Assembly (NCBI RefSeq): GCF_017876625.1
Contig: NZ_JAGIOH010000001.1
Location: forward strand, 5,973,501 to 6,037,500
Origin: Streptomyces syringium
GTDB taxonomy: Bacteria > Actinomycetota > Actinomycetes > Streptomycetales > Streptomycetaceae
Length of the DNA stretch: 64,000 bases
Direction of reading: 5' to 3'
Made by a program: the position numbers and the translations under genes. The notes under the pieces were generated by a model. The model worked only from the letters and a program-made list of their open reading frames with translations, had not been told where the DNA came from and searched no databases. Numbering within the stretch: position 1 is the first letter of the stretch; each line of letters starts with the position of its first letter. This document shows positions 37,989 through 50,700 of this stretch, in pieces.

Positions 37989-38813
37989 ATGCAGCTGCAA
38001 GGCAAGACCGCCGTCATCACGGGCGCGGCCCGCGGCCTCGGCCGGGCCTGCGCCACCCGGTTCGCCGAGGAGGGCGCCGACCTCGTCCTGCTGGACATCG
38101 GGCAGGACCTCGACGGGGTGCCCTACCCCCTCGGGTCCGGCGGCCAGCTGGAGCACACCGCGGACCTCTGCCGCGCCCACGGCGCCGCCGTGCTCACGGT
38201 CACCGCCGACGTGCGCCGGTCCGCGGAGTGCGAGGCGGCGATCGGGCAGGCCCTCGACCGTTTCGGCTCGGTGCAGGTACTGGTCAACGGCGCCGGCATC
38301 GCGGCCCCTTCGGGCAAGGCGGTCCACGAGATCACCGACGACGAGTGGGACCTGATGATTGACACCGATCTGTCCGGCGCGTGGCGCATGACGAAGGCGG
38401 TCAGCGCCCACATGGTCGCCCGCAACGAAGGCAGCGTCATCAACGTCGCCTCCACCGCGGGCCTCGTCGGCTACCGCCACTTCGCCGGCTACGTGGCGGC
38501 CAAGCACGGCCTGATCGGCCTCACCAAGGCGGCGGCACTCGACTACGCGCCGCACCGGGTGCGCGTCAACGCCCTGTGCCCCGGCTCCGTCCGCGACGAT
38601 CCGCTCGTCGAGGGCCGCATGCTCGCCGAGATCGCCCGCTCCCTCGACGTCGCCGTCGAGGAGCACGAGCAGATCTTCGTCCAGGCGCAGCCGATGAACA
38701 GGCTCATCGAGCCCGAAGACATCGCGGGCGCCGCCCTCTGGCTGGCCGGCGACGACTCGCGCCAGGTGACCGGCAGCACGATCACGGTCGACGGCGGTTT
38801 CACCGCACGCTGA
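37989..38813 (+). CDS. SDR of the mycofactocin-coupled type
   Basis: 274 aa from ATG 37989. Cofactor loop TGAARGLGRACATRFAEEGA, catalytic NVASTAGLVGYRHFAGYVAAK, C-terminal QVTGSTITVDGGF. After the second strand it carries an ~20-residue insertion (DIGQDLDGVPYPLGSGG, then QLEHTADLCRAHGA) that is characteristic of mycofactocin-coupled SDRs, which hold NAD non-exchangeably and pass electrons to mycofactocin. It may oxidise a hydroxyl on the peptide or acyl chain. Located 13 bp after the thioesterase and upstream of the NRPS genes. Confidence 0.82.
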   Translation: MQLQGKTAVITGAARGLGRACATRFAEEGADLVLLDIGQDLDGVPYPLGSGGQLEHTADLCRAHGAAVLTVTADVRRSAECEAAIGQALDRFGSVQVLVNGAGIAAPSGKAVHEITDDEWDLMIDTDLSGAWRMTKAVSAHMVARNEGSVINVASTAGLVGYRHFAGYVAAKHGLIGLTKAAALDYAPHRVRVNALCPGSVRDDPLVEGRMLAEIARSLDVAVEEHEQIFVQAQPMNRLIEPEDIAGAALWLAGDDSRQVTGSTITVDGGFTAR

Positions 38814-38880
38814 GCCGGCTCCTTTGCCGTTCCACCCGATTCCACGCCCTCGATCACCTCGTTCCGCAGGAGTTGCGCAC

Positions 38881-41697
38881 ATGGCGACAGCCGTCCGTTA
38901 CCGTGTGGCCGTCCCCGTCGGCCCGGGCCGACTGCCGGCCGCCCAGGCAAGGTCCTGCCACAGCCTGACCGTCCGGGCCCGCGGCCCGGTCGCACCGGCG
39001 ACCGTGGCAGGCGTCCACCTCTGGCACGAGCCCGTGCCCGCCGCCTCCGACACCCCGCTCGCCCTGGCCCGCCGGGAAGCCGAGGCCCAGCGCCCGCTGT
39101 CCCCCTCCGGCCCCCCGGTCCGTGCCGTGCTGCTGCGCTACACCGACGGGCAGGCCGACCTCGTGCTCGTCGCCCGGCGGGCGGCCCTGGGCGAGGAGGA
39201 ACTGCGGCGACTGGCCGCGCACCTGCTGGAGGGCACCGGCCCCGAGCCGCGCGTCGCGGCCCGCGGCGCGCAGCCGGCGTACCCCGCCGGTGCGCGCCCG
39301 GAGGCGGAGTGGGGCCTCGGCGACCCGTCCCGCGCGGGCCTGGCCGGCACGGTGACGGTGGAGCTCAAGGAGCCGGAGCCGTCCGACGCGACCCTGCTCG
39401 CGGCCGTGGGCCTGGTCCTCGCGCGCTGTTCCGCGGGCGAGAGCACGGCGGTCGCCGTCTTCGACGCGGCGAGCGCCGACACCGGGCCCCTCGTCCACTC
39501 CGTTACCCCCGACGAGACGCTGACCGCCGAGGCGTACGTGGCCGAGTGGGCCGCCACCGACGGCGCCGAGGCCACCGCGTCCGGCCCCGTACCGGCCGTG
39601 GGCGTGGTCTTCGGCGAGCTGCACCCGGGATCCGACCACCGGCCGTTCCTCGCCCCCGCGCTGCCCCTCGTCCTGCACTGGCGTCATGCCGCCGACGGCA
39701 CGACGGACGGTGTCCTCGCCTACGACGAGGGTGACGTCGCCCCCGAGATCGCCCGCGGCTTCGCGGCCCATGTCGCCCACGTCGCCGACCAGCTGACCGC
39801 CGACCAGGACCGCACCCTCGCCGACATCGACCTCATGAGCCGGTCCGACGCCCTGGAGATCGTCGCATCGGGGGCGACGCCCGCCGTCGGCCCGGACACC
39901 TCGCACCGCACCATCCACGGCCTCTTCGAGGACACCGCCCGCCGGCAGCCGGACGCCGTCGCCGTCGTCGACGGCGACACCACCCTCAGCTACGCCCAGC
40001 TCGACGAGCGCGCCGACCGCCTCGCCCGGGGCCTGCGGGTCCTCGGCGCCACCCCCGGCGACCTCATCGGCGTGGCCCTGGACCGCACCGCCGAACTCAT
40101 CGTGACGCTCCTCGGTGTGCTCAAGGCGGGCTGCGTGTACGTGCCCATGGACATCCGCTACCCGGAGGAGCGGCTGCGCTACACCGTCGGCAACGCGGGC
40201 ACCCGGATCGTCATCGGCTCCGCCGACACCTTCCCCGCGATCGACGACGTCCGTGTCGCCGCACCCGCCGACCTGATCGCGCTCGCCGCGCGGACCTCCG
40301 ACGAGCTGCCCCCGCTCACCGAGAACGGCGCGGCCGCCGCGTACGTCATCTACACCTCGGGATCCACCGGCCGCCCCAAGGGCGTCGCGGTCCCGCACCG
40401 CAACGTCGCCGCACTGATCGCCGCCACCCACGAGGACTTCGCCCTGGGCGGCACCGACGTGTGGACGTTCTTCCACTCCAGCGCCTTCGACTTCTCCGTC
40501 TGGGAAATCTGGGGCTGCCTGCTGACCGGCGGCCGGCTCGTCGTGGTGCCCTACTGGGTGACCCGCGACACCGAACTCTTCTACGAGCTGCTCGTCGACC
40601 AGGGCGTCACCGTCCTCAACCAGACCCCGTCCGCCTTCGCGCAGCTCATCGAGGCCGACGGCCGGCTGCGGTCCCCCCTCGCCCTGCGCCTCGTCGTCTT
40701 CGGCGGCGAGCCGCTGGACGTCGGCATGCTGACCCCGTGGTTCGCCCGGCACTCCCACACGCGCGTCCGCCTGTCCAACATGTTCGGCATCACCGAGACC
40801 ACCGTGCACGTCACCGAGCAGACCGTGACCCCCGCCGACGTCGCCGTCAAGGGCCGGTCCGTGGGCCGTGCCATGCCCGGCTGGTCCGTGTCGGTCCGCG
40901 ACCCCCGGGGCCGGGTGCTGCCGCCCGGCGCCCCCGGCGAGATCTACGTCGGCGGCGCCGGCGTGGCACAGGGCTATCTGCACCAGCCGGAGCTGACGTC
41001 CGAGCGGTTCATCGAGGACCCCTACGGCGGCGGCCGCGTCTACCGCAGCGGCGACCGCGGCCGGCTGCGCCCCGACGGCCGGCTCGACCACCTCGGCCGC
41101 CTGGACAACCAGGTCAAGGTCCGCGGCCACCGCATCGAACTCGACGAGATCCGCAACGTCCTGCTCAGCCACCCGGACGTCACCGGCGCGGCCGTCGTGC
41201 TCCGCCAGGAGACACCGGGCGACACCGCCACGGCCCGCATCGACGCGTACGTCGCGCTGAGCGGGGCGGGGACCGCGACGGCCGACCTGCTCGCCCACGC
41301 CAGCGGTGTGCTGCCGGACTACATGATGCCCGCGACCCTCACCCCGGTCGCGGCCATCCCGCTGACCATCAACGGCAAGGTCGACACCGCCGCGCTCCCC
41401 GAACCCACCACCACCCGGGAGACCCCCGCCCCCGCAACCCGGCCCGCCGACGCCGCACAGCCCCCCGCCGCCGAGGACCCGCTCGCCGCCGACATCCTCG
41501 CCCTGTGGAGCCAGGTACTGGGCACCGACGTCGGGCCCGGCGACAACTTCTTCGAACTCGGCGGGAACTCCCTGCTGGTCATCCGGCTCCTGCGGGAGAT
41601 GCGCGACCGCGGACTGCCCCGCGTCGCCACCCAGGACTTCTACCGCAACTCCGTGGCGGCGCAGTTCATTTCGTTCGTCGGCGGCGGCAAGGGCTGA
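38881..41697 (+). CDS. Stand-alone NRPS A-T protein with degenerate C-like N-terminus (predicted Thr)
   Basis: 938 aa. Residues ~1-330 look like a wreck of a condensation domain: where HHxxxDG should be the sequence is LVLVARRAALGEEEL. The A domain (~340-850) has YTSGSTGRPKG, FDFSVWEIWG, NMFGITETT and INGKVDTAALP (A10). My hand-read specificity code is D-F-W-N-V-G-M-V-H-K, matching threonine. A T domain follows (FFELGGNSLLVIRLL, ~890). The next protein begins with a C-T module lacking an A domain, so this enzyme most likely supplies Thr in trans to it, or passes it from its own T domain. 88 bp upstream of that NRPS in one operon. Confidence 0.88.
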   Translation: MATAVRYRVAVPVGPGRLPAAQARSCHSLTVRARGPVAPATVAGVHLWHEPVPAASDTPLALARREAEAQRPLSPSGPPVRAVLLRYTDGQADLVLVARRAALGEEELRRLAAHLLEGTGPEPRVAARGAQPAYPAGARPEAEWGLGDPSRAGLAGTVTVELKEPEPSDATLLAAVGLVLARCSAGESTAVAVFDAASADTGPLVHSVTPDETLTAEAYVAEWAATDGAEATASGPVPAVGVVFGELHPGSDHRPFLAPALPLVLHWRHAADGTTDGVLAYDEGDVAPEIARGFAAHVAHVADQLTADQDRTLADIDLMSRSDALEIVASGATPAVGPDTSHRTIHGLFEDTARRQPDAVAVVDGDTTLSYAQLDERADRLARGLRVLGATPGDLIGVALDRTAELIVTLLGVLKAGCVYVPMDIRYPEERLRYTVGNAGTRIVIGSADTFPAIDDVRVAAPADLIALAARTSDELPPLTENGAAAAYVIYTSGSTGRPKGVAVPHRNVAALIAATHEDFALGGTDVWTFFHSSAFDFSVWEIWGCLLTGGRLVVVPYWVTRDTELFYELLVDQGVTVLNQTPSAFAQLIEADGRLRSPLALRLVVFGGEPLDVGMLTPWFARHSHTRVRLSNMFGITETTVHVTEQTVTPADVAVKGRSVGRAMPGWSVSVRDPRGRVLPPGAPGEIYVGGAGVAQGYLHQPELTSERFIEDPYGGGRVYRSGDRGRLRPDGRLDHLGRLDNQVKVRGHRIELDEIRNVLLSHPDVTGAAVVLRQETPGDTATARIDAYVALSGAGTATADLLAHASGVLPDYMMPATLTPVAAIPLTINGKVDTAALPEPTTTRETPAPATRPADAAQPPAAEDPLAADILALWSQVLGTDVGPGDNFFELGGNSLLVIRLLREMRDRGLPRVATQDFYRNSVAAQFISFVGGGKG

Positions 41698-41785
41698 GCC
41701 CGTCCGCCGACGACGAGGCAGCAGGTATTCACGAGCGCCCTTGGACACTCCGGGGCGGCACCGACTCCGCTGGAGGTAATTAGTC

Positions 41786-44700
41786 GTGTCCGAACACCAG
41801 GGCGTCCCGCTGCCGCTGACCGCCGCCCAGGCCGGCATCTGGTACGCACAGCAGATGAACCCGCAGAACACCATCTTCCACCTCGGTGAGTACCTCGACA
41901 TCGACGGCCCCGTGGACGTGGAACTGCTGGAGCGGGCCCTGCGCCGCGTCGTCGAGGAAGCCGACACCCTGCGCGTCCGCTTCGAGCTCGTCGACGGCGA
42001 GCCCGTCCAGCGGGTCCTGCCCGCGGCGGACTTCGCCTGGTCGCCGGACCGGCTGGACTTCACCGGCGAGAGCGACCCCCGGGCCGCGGCCCGCGCCTGG
42101 ATGGCCGCCGAACTCGACCGCCCGGTCGACCCGATGCGCGACCCCCTGTTCCGGTTCGCCCTGCTCAAGGTCGCCGACGAACGCCACTTCTGGTTCTACC
42201 GCTACCACCACCTGCTGGCCGACGGGTACACCGTCGTCGTCATCGCACAGCGCGTACCGGAGATCTACTCGGCACTCGCCGAGGGCCGGCCCGTCGGCGA
42301 CAACCCCTTCGCACCGCTCGCCGACCTGATCGCCGAACACACCGCGTACAAGGGCTCCGAGCGCGGCGCGAAGGACCGGGCGTACTGGTCGGAGCACATG
42401 GCCGACGCGCCCGAACCGGCCGGGCTGTCCGGGCGCCGCCCGGGCACCGTGGAGAGGCTCATCCACCGCACCGCGCACCTGCCCCAGCAGGACACCGACG
42501 AGCTGCGCGACCTCGGCCGCGCGGCCGGCGTCTCCTGGCCCCCGGTGCTGTTCGGCGCGGTCGCGGCCTACCTCCAGCGGCTGACCGGCGAGGACGAGGT
42601 GATCCTCGGCCTCCCGGTGTCCAACCGGCTCGGCCGTACGGCCCTCAGCGTGCCGTCCATGGTCTCCAACGTGCTGCCGCTGCGGATCACCTTCACCCCC
42701 GGCTTGACCGTCGCCGAACTGATGGCCCAGGTCTCGGGCGAACTGCGCGGAGCCACCCGCCACCAGCGCTACCCCTACGAGGACATCCGCCAGGACCTCG
42801 GCATGCTCGCCGACGAGCGCCGGCTGACCGGCCCGCACGTCAACCTCATGCTCTTCGACCACAAGCTGTCGTTCGGCGAGCACCGCTCCCGCCCCCGCAC
42901 CCTGGCCACGGGCCCGGTCGACGACCTGTCGTTCCTCATCTACGACCGCACGGCCGAGCCCGGGCTGCAGATCGACTGCGACGCCAACGCCGAGCTGTAC
43001 GGCGAGGACGAACTCACCACGTACCAGGACGGCTTCCTGGAGTTCCTGCGGCAGCTGGCCACGGCGGGCCCGGACCGGCGCGTCGAGGACCTCACCGCCC
43101 CCGAAGCGGCACGCGACACCCACCGGCGGGCGGTCGCCGCGAACTCCGCCGACGCGAACGCCCCGGCCTCCGCCGCCGTTGCCGCCCCGGACCGCCCGCG
43201 CACCCCGCAGGAGGAAGCCCTCTGCCGGATCGCCGCCGAGGTGCTCGGCGTCGACGACATCGGCGTCGACGACAACTTCTTCCTGCTCGGCGGGCGCTCC
43301 CTCCAGATCACCAAGATCGTCAGCCGGGTGCGCGCCCTCTTCCAGGCCGAACTCCCCCTCCGCCGTGTCTTCGAGGCCCCCACCGTGGCCGGCGTCGCCG
43401 AGCAGCTCGGCGGGGCCCGGGGAGCCCGGCGGCCGCTCACCGCCGCTGCCCGCCCTGAGATCATTCCCCTGTCGGCCGCCCAGAACCGGCTGTGGTTCCT
43501 CAACCAGCTCGGCCGCCAGGACGCGGTCTACAACGAGGCCGTGGCCATCCGCCTGCACGGCCGCCCGGACGTCCCGGCGCTGCACGCGGCCCTCAACGAC
43601 GTGGTGGCCCGGCACGAGAGCCTGCGCACGGTCTACCCCGAGTTCGCCGGCGAGGCACGCCAGCTGATCCTCGCACCCGGCGCCGCGACCGTGGCCCTGC
43701 CCGTGGAGCCGGTCACCCCGGCCACACTGCCCACCGCCCTCGCGGAAACGGCGCGGCACGGCTTCGACCTCGGCACCGAGATCCCCGTTCGCGCCCGGCT
43801 GCTGGCCCTCGCCGAGGACGAGCACGTCCTCCAACTGGTCGTCCACCACATCGCGTGCGACGGCTGGTCGGTCACCCCCTTCACCCGCGACCTGTCCACC
43901 GCCTACGCCGCCCGCTGCGCGGGTGAGACGCCGACGTGGCAGCCGCTGCCGGTCCAGTACGCCGACTACGTGCTCTGGCAGCGTGACGTGCTGGGCGACG
44001 CCGGCGACCGGGACAGCGAGCTCGCCGGACAACTGCGTTACTGGAGCGAAACGCTCGCCGGGCTCCCCGAGGAGATCCCCCTGCCCACCGACCGGCAGCG
44101 GCCGGCCACGGCGACGTACGAGGGCGGACGCGTCACGTTCCGGCTCTCCCCGGACACACACGAAAAGCTCAGGGCACTGGCCGCCGAGAACGGCGCCAGC
44201 ATGTTCATGCTCGCGCAGGCAGGCGTGGCCGCGCTCCTCACCCGTTACGGGGCGGGCACGGACATCCCCGTCGGTTCACTGATCGCGGGTCGTACGGACG
44301 CGGCGCTGGACGATCTGGTCGGGTTCTTCGTCAATACGCTGGTGCTGCGTACGGACACGTCGGGGGACCCGACGTTCCGGGAGCTGCTGGGCCGGGTCCG
44401 GGAGACGGACCTCGCGGCCTACGCGCACCAGGACCTGTCGTTCGAGCGCCTCGTGGAAGCACTCAACCCCACCCGTTCGCTGGCCCGCCACCCCCTGTTC
44501 CAGACCGCCCTCGACGTACAGAGCGGCGACACGTCCCGGCTGGAGTTGGCCGGGCTGGACGCGGACTCCGAGCTGATGGACACCGGGAGCGCCAGGTTCG
44601 ACCTGTTCTTCCGCCTGGTCGAGGAGAACGCGCCGGACGGTTCGGCCGTGGGTATTGCGGGTCGTCTGGAGTTCGCGCGGGACCTGTTCGATGAGGGTTC

Positions 44701-47700
44701 GGCACGGCGGTTGGCCGAGGGGCTGGTGCGACTGCTGGAGGCGGTCGCGGCCGACCCCGGTGTGTCGATCGGTGCGGTGGAGGTGCAGTCCGCTGCTGAG
44801 CGTGGGCTGGTCGTGGAGGAGTGGAACGCGACGGGTCGTGAGGTCGCGGCGGGCACACTGCCGGGGGTGTTCGAGGCACAGGTGGCGCGGACGCCGGATG
44901 CCACGGCTGTGGTGTTCGACGGCGAGTCACTGACGTACGCGGAGCTGGATGCGCGGGCGAACCGGCTGGCGCATGAGCTGGTGGCGCGGGGGGTGGCAGG
45001 CGGTGACTTCGTCGCCGTGGCCGCACCTCGGTCGCTGGAGCTGATGGTCGCGCTGTACGCGGTGGTGAAGGCGGGTGCGGCGTATGTGCCGGTCGACCCG
45101 GACTACCCGGCCGAGCGCATCGGCTGGATTCTCGAGGACGCCAGGCCTGCGTTGCTGCTGACGACCGTCGAGGTGGCCCCGGCTCTGCCGAAGACGGGCG
45201 TGCCGACCCTGCTGCTCGACACCGCGGACGGCATCGCCGCCGACCGGCCCGACACCGCCCCCGAGCTTGTCCTGCCGGAGAACGCGGCGGCGTATGTCAT
45301 CTTCACGTCCGGCTCGACCGGGCGCCCGAAGGGTGTCGTCGTCGGACACGAGGGCATTCACAACCGGCTGGAGTGGATGCAGGACACCTACGGGCTCGAC
45401 GCGAGCGACCGGGTGTTGCAGAAGACCCCGTCCGGTTTCGATGTCTCGGTATGGGAGTTCTTCTGGGCCCTGCGCACCGGCGCCACGCTGGTGCTGGCGC
45501 GTCCGGAGGGGCACAAGGACCCCGCCTACATGGCACGCCTGATCCAGGACGAGGGCATCACCACCGTCCACTTCGTGCCGTCGATGCTGCAGGCGTTCCT
45601 CGCCGACCCCGCCGCCGGTCACTGCACCGGGCTGCGCCGGGTGATCTGCTCGGGCGAGGCCCTGCCCGCCGATGCGGTGACCCGCTTCCACCAGCTGCTT
45701 CCCGGTGTGGAGCTGCACAACCTCTACGGGCCCACCGAAGCCTCCGTCGATGTCACCGCACACGCCTGCACCCCCGGCACGCACAGCGCGTCGGTGCCGA
45801 TCGGCCGGCCCATCTGGAACACCCGCACCTACGTCCTGGACGCCGCCCTGCGCCCCGCACCCATCGGCGTCCCCGGCGAGTTGTACCTCGCGGGCATCCA
45901 GCTCGCCCACGGCTACACCGGCCGCCCCGGCCTGACCGCCGAGCGCTTCACCGCCGACCCCTACAGCACCACCGGTGAGCGGATGTACCGCACCGGCGAC
46001 ATCGCCCGCTGGACTGCGGACGGGGTGCTCGAATACCAGGGCCGCGCGGATGACCAGGTCAAGCTCCGTGGCTTCCGCATCGAACTCGGCGAGATCGAGC
46101 ACACGCTGACGTCGCACGACACGGTCGCCCAGGCCACCGTCATCGTCCGCGACGACCGCCTCGTCGCTTACACCGTCCCGGCCGGTGACAGCCTCGAAAC
46201 CGACACCCTGCGCACCCACGTCGCCGGTGTCCTGCCCGAGTACATGGTCCCGTCCGCCTTCGTCACCCTGGACACGCTGCCGCTGACCGCCAACGGCAAG
46301 CTCGACCGCAAGGCCCTGCCCGCCCCCGACTTCACCGCACAGGCAAACAGCCGCGCACCCCGCAACGCACGCGAAGAACTGCTCTGCACCCTCTTCGCCG
46401 ACGTCCTCGGCCTCGACACCATCGGCATCGACGACAGCTTCTTCAACCTCGGCGGCCACTCCCTCCTCGCCACCCGCCTCATCAGCCGCATCCGCACCGA
46501 ACTCGACGTAGAGGTCGACGTCCGCACCGTCTTCGAGGCCCCTACCGTCTCGGCGCTGGCATCGCGACTCACCGGTGCCTCTGGTGCCCGGTCGGCGCTG
46601 ACCGCGCAGGAGCGGCCGGAGCACATCCCGCTGTCGCCCGCGCAGCAGCGGCTGTGGTTCATCAACCGAATGGAGGACGCCGGCGGAAACTACAACACCG
46701 GCCTTTCTCTCCGGCTGTCCGGTGCGGTGGACAAGGGGGCGCTGCGTGCGGCGCTGGCCGATGTCGTGGCCCGGCACGAGAGTCTGCGGACCGTCTTCCC
46801 CGACATCGACGGGCAGCCCCGGCAGCTGATCCTCGCCCCCGAGCAGGCCGTTCCGGAGCTGACCGTCACCGCCGTCGACGCGAGTGACCTCGACGTGGCG
46901 CTCTCACGCGCCGCTTCGGCCGACTACGACCTGTCGGTCGAACCGCCGCTGCGCGCCCAGTTGTTCGTGCTGAGCCCCACCGACTCCGTCCTGTTGCTCG
47001 TCGTCCACCACATCGCCAGCGACGGCTGGTCCAACGCACCGCTGTCCCGGGACCTGTCCACCGCGTACGCCGCGCGCAGCACCGGCTCGGCCCCGGACTG
47101 GCAGCCGCTGCCGGTCCAGTACGCCGACTACACCCTCTGGCAGCGCGACGTACTCGGCGACGAGAACGACCCGGACAGTCCCATCGCCGCCCAGCTCGAC
47201 TTCTGGCGCTCGGCGCTCGCCGACCTGCCCGAGGAGCTGCCGCTCCCCGTCGACCGCCCCCGGCCCGCCCGGATGAGCTACCACGGCGAGACCGTGCCGC
47301 TCCGCTTCGGCCCCGAGCTGCATCGGAACCTGGCCGACGTCGCCCGTGAGTCGGGTGCCACCGTCTTCATGGTGATGCAGGCCGCGATCGCGGCACTGCT
47401 GGGCAAGCTCGGCGGCGTGGAGGACGTGCCGATCGGCAGCGCCATCGCGGGACGCACCGACGAAGCACTCGACGATCTCGTCGGCTTCTTCGTCAACACC
47501 CTCGTCCTGCGCACCGACCTCACCGGCAACCCAACCTTCCGTGAGCTCGTCGAGCGCGTCCGGGACACGGACCTGGCCGCGTACGCCCACCAGGACGTGC
47601 CGTTCGAGCGGCTGGTCGACGACCTGAACCCCGTTCGTTCACTGGCCCGGCACCCGCTCTTCCAGATCATGCTGTCGATGCAGAACACCTCGGCCCCCAC

Positions 47701-50700
47701 GATGCGGTTGGGTGACGTGTCGGCGGCTCCGCTGCCGGTCGACATCGACACCGCGAAGTTCGACCTGTCCTTCCAGCTCGGTGAGGTCTTCTCCGCCGAC
47801 GGCTCGCCCGCCGGCATCGAGGGCGGCCTCGAATTCGCCACCGACCTCTTCGACCGTTCCACGGTCGAGCAGTTGGCCGGGCGGCTGGAGCGGCTGCTGA
47901 CGGCGGTGGCCGCCGAACCGGACCTGGTGCCGGCGCGGTTCGACCTGCTGGCGCCGGGTGAGCGCGAGCGCATCCTGACGGAGTGGAACCCGACCGGGTA
48001 CGTGCCCTCCGCCGCGACGCTGCCGGAGCTGTTCGAGGCCCAGGTGGCCCGCACTCCCGACGCGGTCGCCGTGGCGTCGGAGTCCGACTCGCTCACGTAC
48101 GCGGAGCTCAATGCGCGGTCGAACCGGCTGGCGCGACATCTGATCGCGCGGGGAGTGGAGCCGGAGCAGTTGGTGGTGCTGGCGCTGCCGCGCTCCGAGC
48201 ACATGATCGTGGCACTGCTCGCGGTGCTGAAGGCCGGGGCCGGGTATCTTCCGGTCGATCCGGGGTACCCGGCCGACCGCATCACCCACATGCTGCGGGA
48301 CGCGCGGCCCCGGCTGCTGCTGACCACGGCGGAGCAGTCCGGCACGTTGGAACCGCTGATGGCGGACGACGGGCGGATGCTGGTGTGGGACGAGCCGGGC
48401 CTGGCGGCGGAACTGGCCGCGCTGCCCGGCGGTGACCTCACCGATGCCGAGCGTGGTGGTGCCCTGACCCCGGACTCCGGCGCGTATGTGATGTACACCT
48501 CCGGGTCGACCGGCAAGCCGAAGGGCGTACTGGTCACGCACGGGGACGTCGTCGCCCTGGCCGGCGACGGCCGCTACGCCACGGGCCACGAGGCGGTGCT
48601 GGTGCACTCGCCGCAGGCGTTCGACGCCTCCACCTACGAGGTGTGGGTACCGCTGCTGGCCGGGGGCCGGGCCGTGATCGCCCCGCCCGGCGACCTGTCG
48701 GCCGCACTGCTGCGCGATGTCATCGCACGCCATGGCGTGTCCGCGATCTGGCTGACCGCCGCACTGTTCCACCTCTTCGCCGAGGACGACCCCGGCTGCC
48801 TCAACGGTGTGTGCGAGGTGTGGACCGGCGGCGACGTCGTCCTGGCCGACGCGGTGCGCCGCGTGCGTGAGGTGTGCCCGGGGCTGGTCGTGGTGGACGG
48901 CTACGGTCCGACCGAGACCACCACTTTCGCCGCCTGCTTCAGGATCGGGCCGGACACGGAGCTTCCGTCGTCGGTCCCGATCGGCCGGCCACTGGACTCC
49001 ATGCGGATTCATCTCCTCGACCGTGACCTGCGGTTGGTGCCGCCCGGCGTGCCGGGCGAGTTGTACATCGCGGGCACCGGTCTGGCCCGGGGTTACCTCA
49101 ACCGGCCGGGACTGACCGCCGATCGCTTCGTGGCCTCCCCGCACGGCCTGCCGGGGGAGCGGATGTACCGCACCGGCGACGTGGCCCGCTGGACCGCGGA
49201 CGGACAGATCCAGTTCCTCGGGCGGGCGGACAACCAAGTCAAGCTGCGCGGCTTCCGTATCGAACTCGGCGAGATCGAGGCGGCACTCGCCGGTCACGAC
49301 TCCGTCGCCCACAGCGCCGTCGTCGTCCGTCAGGACCGGCCGGGCGTCAAGCGACTGGTGGCGTACGTCGTGCCGGCGGACGAGGGCATCGACCAGGAGG
49401 CATTGCGCCGGTACCTGGTGGACCGGCTGCCGGAGTACATGGTCCCGGCCGCGTTCGTGACCCTCGACGCACTGCCGCTGACTGCGAACGGCAAGCTGGA
49501 CCGCAAGGCCCTGCCCGCACCGGACTTCGGTGAGCAGGCCACCGGCCGTGACGCCCGCAACGCCCGGGAACGTGCGCTCTGTGCTCTCTTCGCCGAGCTG
49601 TTGGGCCTCGAACGTGTCGGCATCGACGACAACTTCTTCGAGCTGGGCGGCGACAGCATCATCTCGATCCAGCTGGTCAGTCGCGCCCACCGGGCCGGAC
49701 TGCTGCTCCGCACGCGGGACATCTTCGACCACCAGACGCCCGCCGCGCTCGCGGAGGTCGCCGAGGAGGTCGCCGGGTCGGCGCAGGAACCGCGGGAAGC
49801 GGGCCTCGGCCCGGTCCCGCTGACCCCGATCATGCACTGGCTGCGGGAGCTCGGCGGACCGGTCGACGGCTTCCACCAGGCCATGCTGGTACAGACTCCG
49901 CCCGGATGCGACGCCGAGGCACTGGCCGGCGCGCTGGGAGCGCTGCTGGACCGGCACGACGTACTGCGTGCCCGCATGGCCCGGCCGGCCGGTGGTGACT
50001 GGGAGCTGGAGGTACGGCTGCCCGGCAGCATCCGGGCGGAGGAGATCTTCCGCTGGACCGACGCGTTCGGTGCCGACATCGCCGAGGAGGCCCGGGCCGC
50101 CCAGCGGCGGCTGGACCCGGCGGTCGGGGTGATGCTGCAGGCCGTGTGGTTCGACGCGGGCCCCGACGCTCCCGGACAACTGCTCCTCGCCGTCCATCAC
50201 CTGGTGGTCGACGGCATCTCCTGGCGCATCATGCTCCCGGAGCTGTCCGAGCTGTACCGGGCGGCAGCCGAGGGGCGTGCGGCCGAGCTGGGTTCGGTGG
50301 GCACCTCCTTCCGGAGCTGGGCCCGGTACTTGGCCGAGGAGTCCCAGGAGCCGCGTCGGACGGCGGAACTCCCGCTGTGGACCGAGATGCTGGGTGCGCC
50401 CGAACCGCCGCTGGGAGCCCGCGCGCTGGACCCCGCACGGGACACCGCCGCGGCCTCGAGCCGGCTCACGCTCACCCTGTCCGCCGAGCAGACCGAGCCG
50501 CTGCTGACCCGGCTGCCGGCCATCTACCACGCGGGCATCAACGACGTGCTCCTGACGGCCTTCACCCTCGCGGTCGCCGACTGGCGGCGTGAGCGCACCG
50601 CCGGAGCCGGCTCCGTGGTGCTCGACCTGGAGGGGCACGGGCGTGAGGAGATCGCGGACGGGTTCGACATCTCCCGGACCGTGGGCTGGTTCACCAGCAT

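Noticed and set aside
38881..39870. Functional condensation domain at the N-terminus of the stand-alone A-T protein
   Set aside because: The region aligns only loosely with C domains and lacks HHxxxDG, so catalysis is unlikely.
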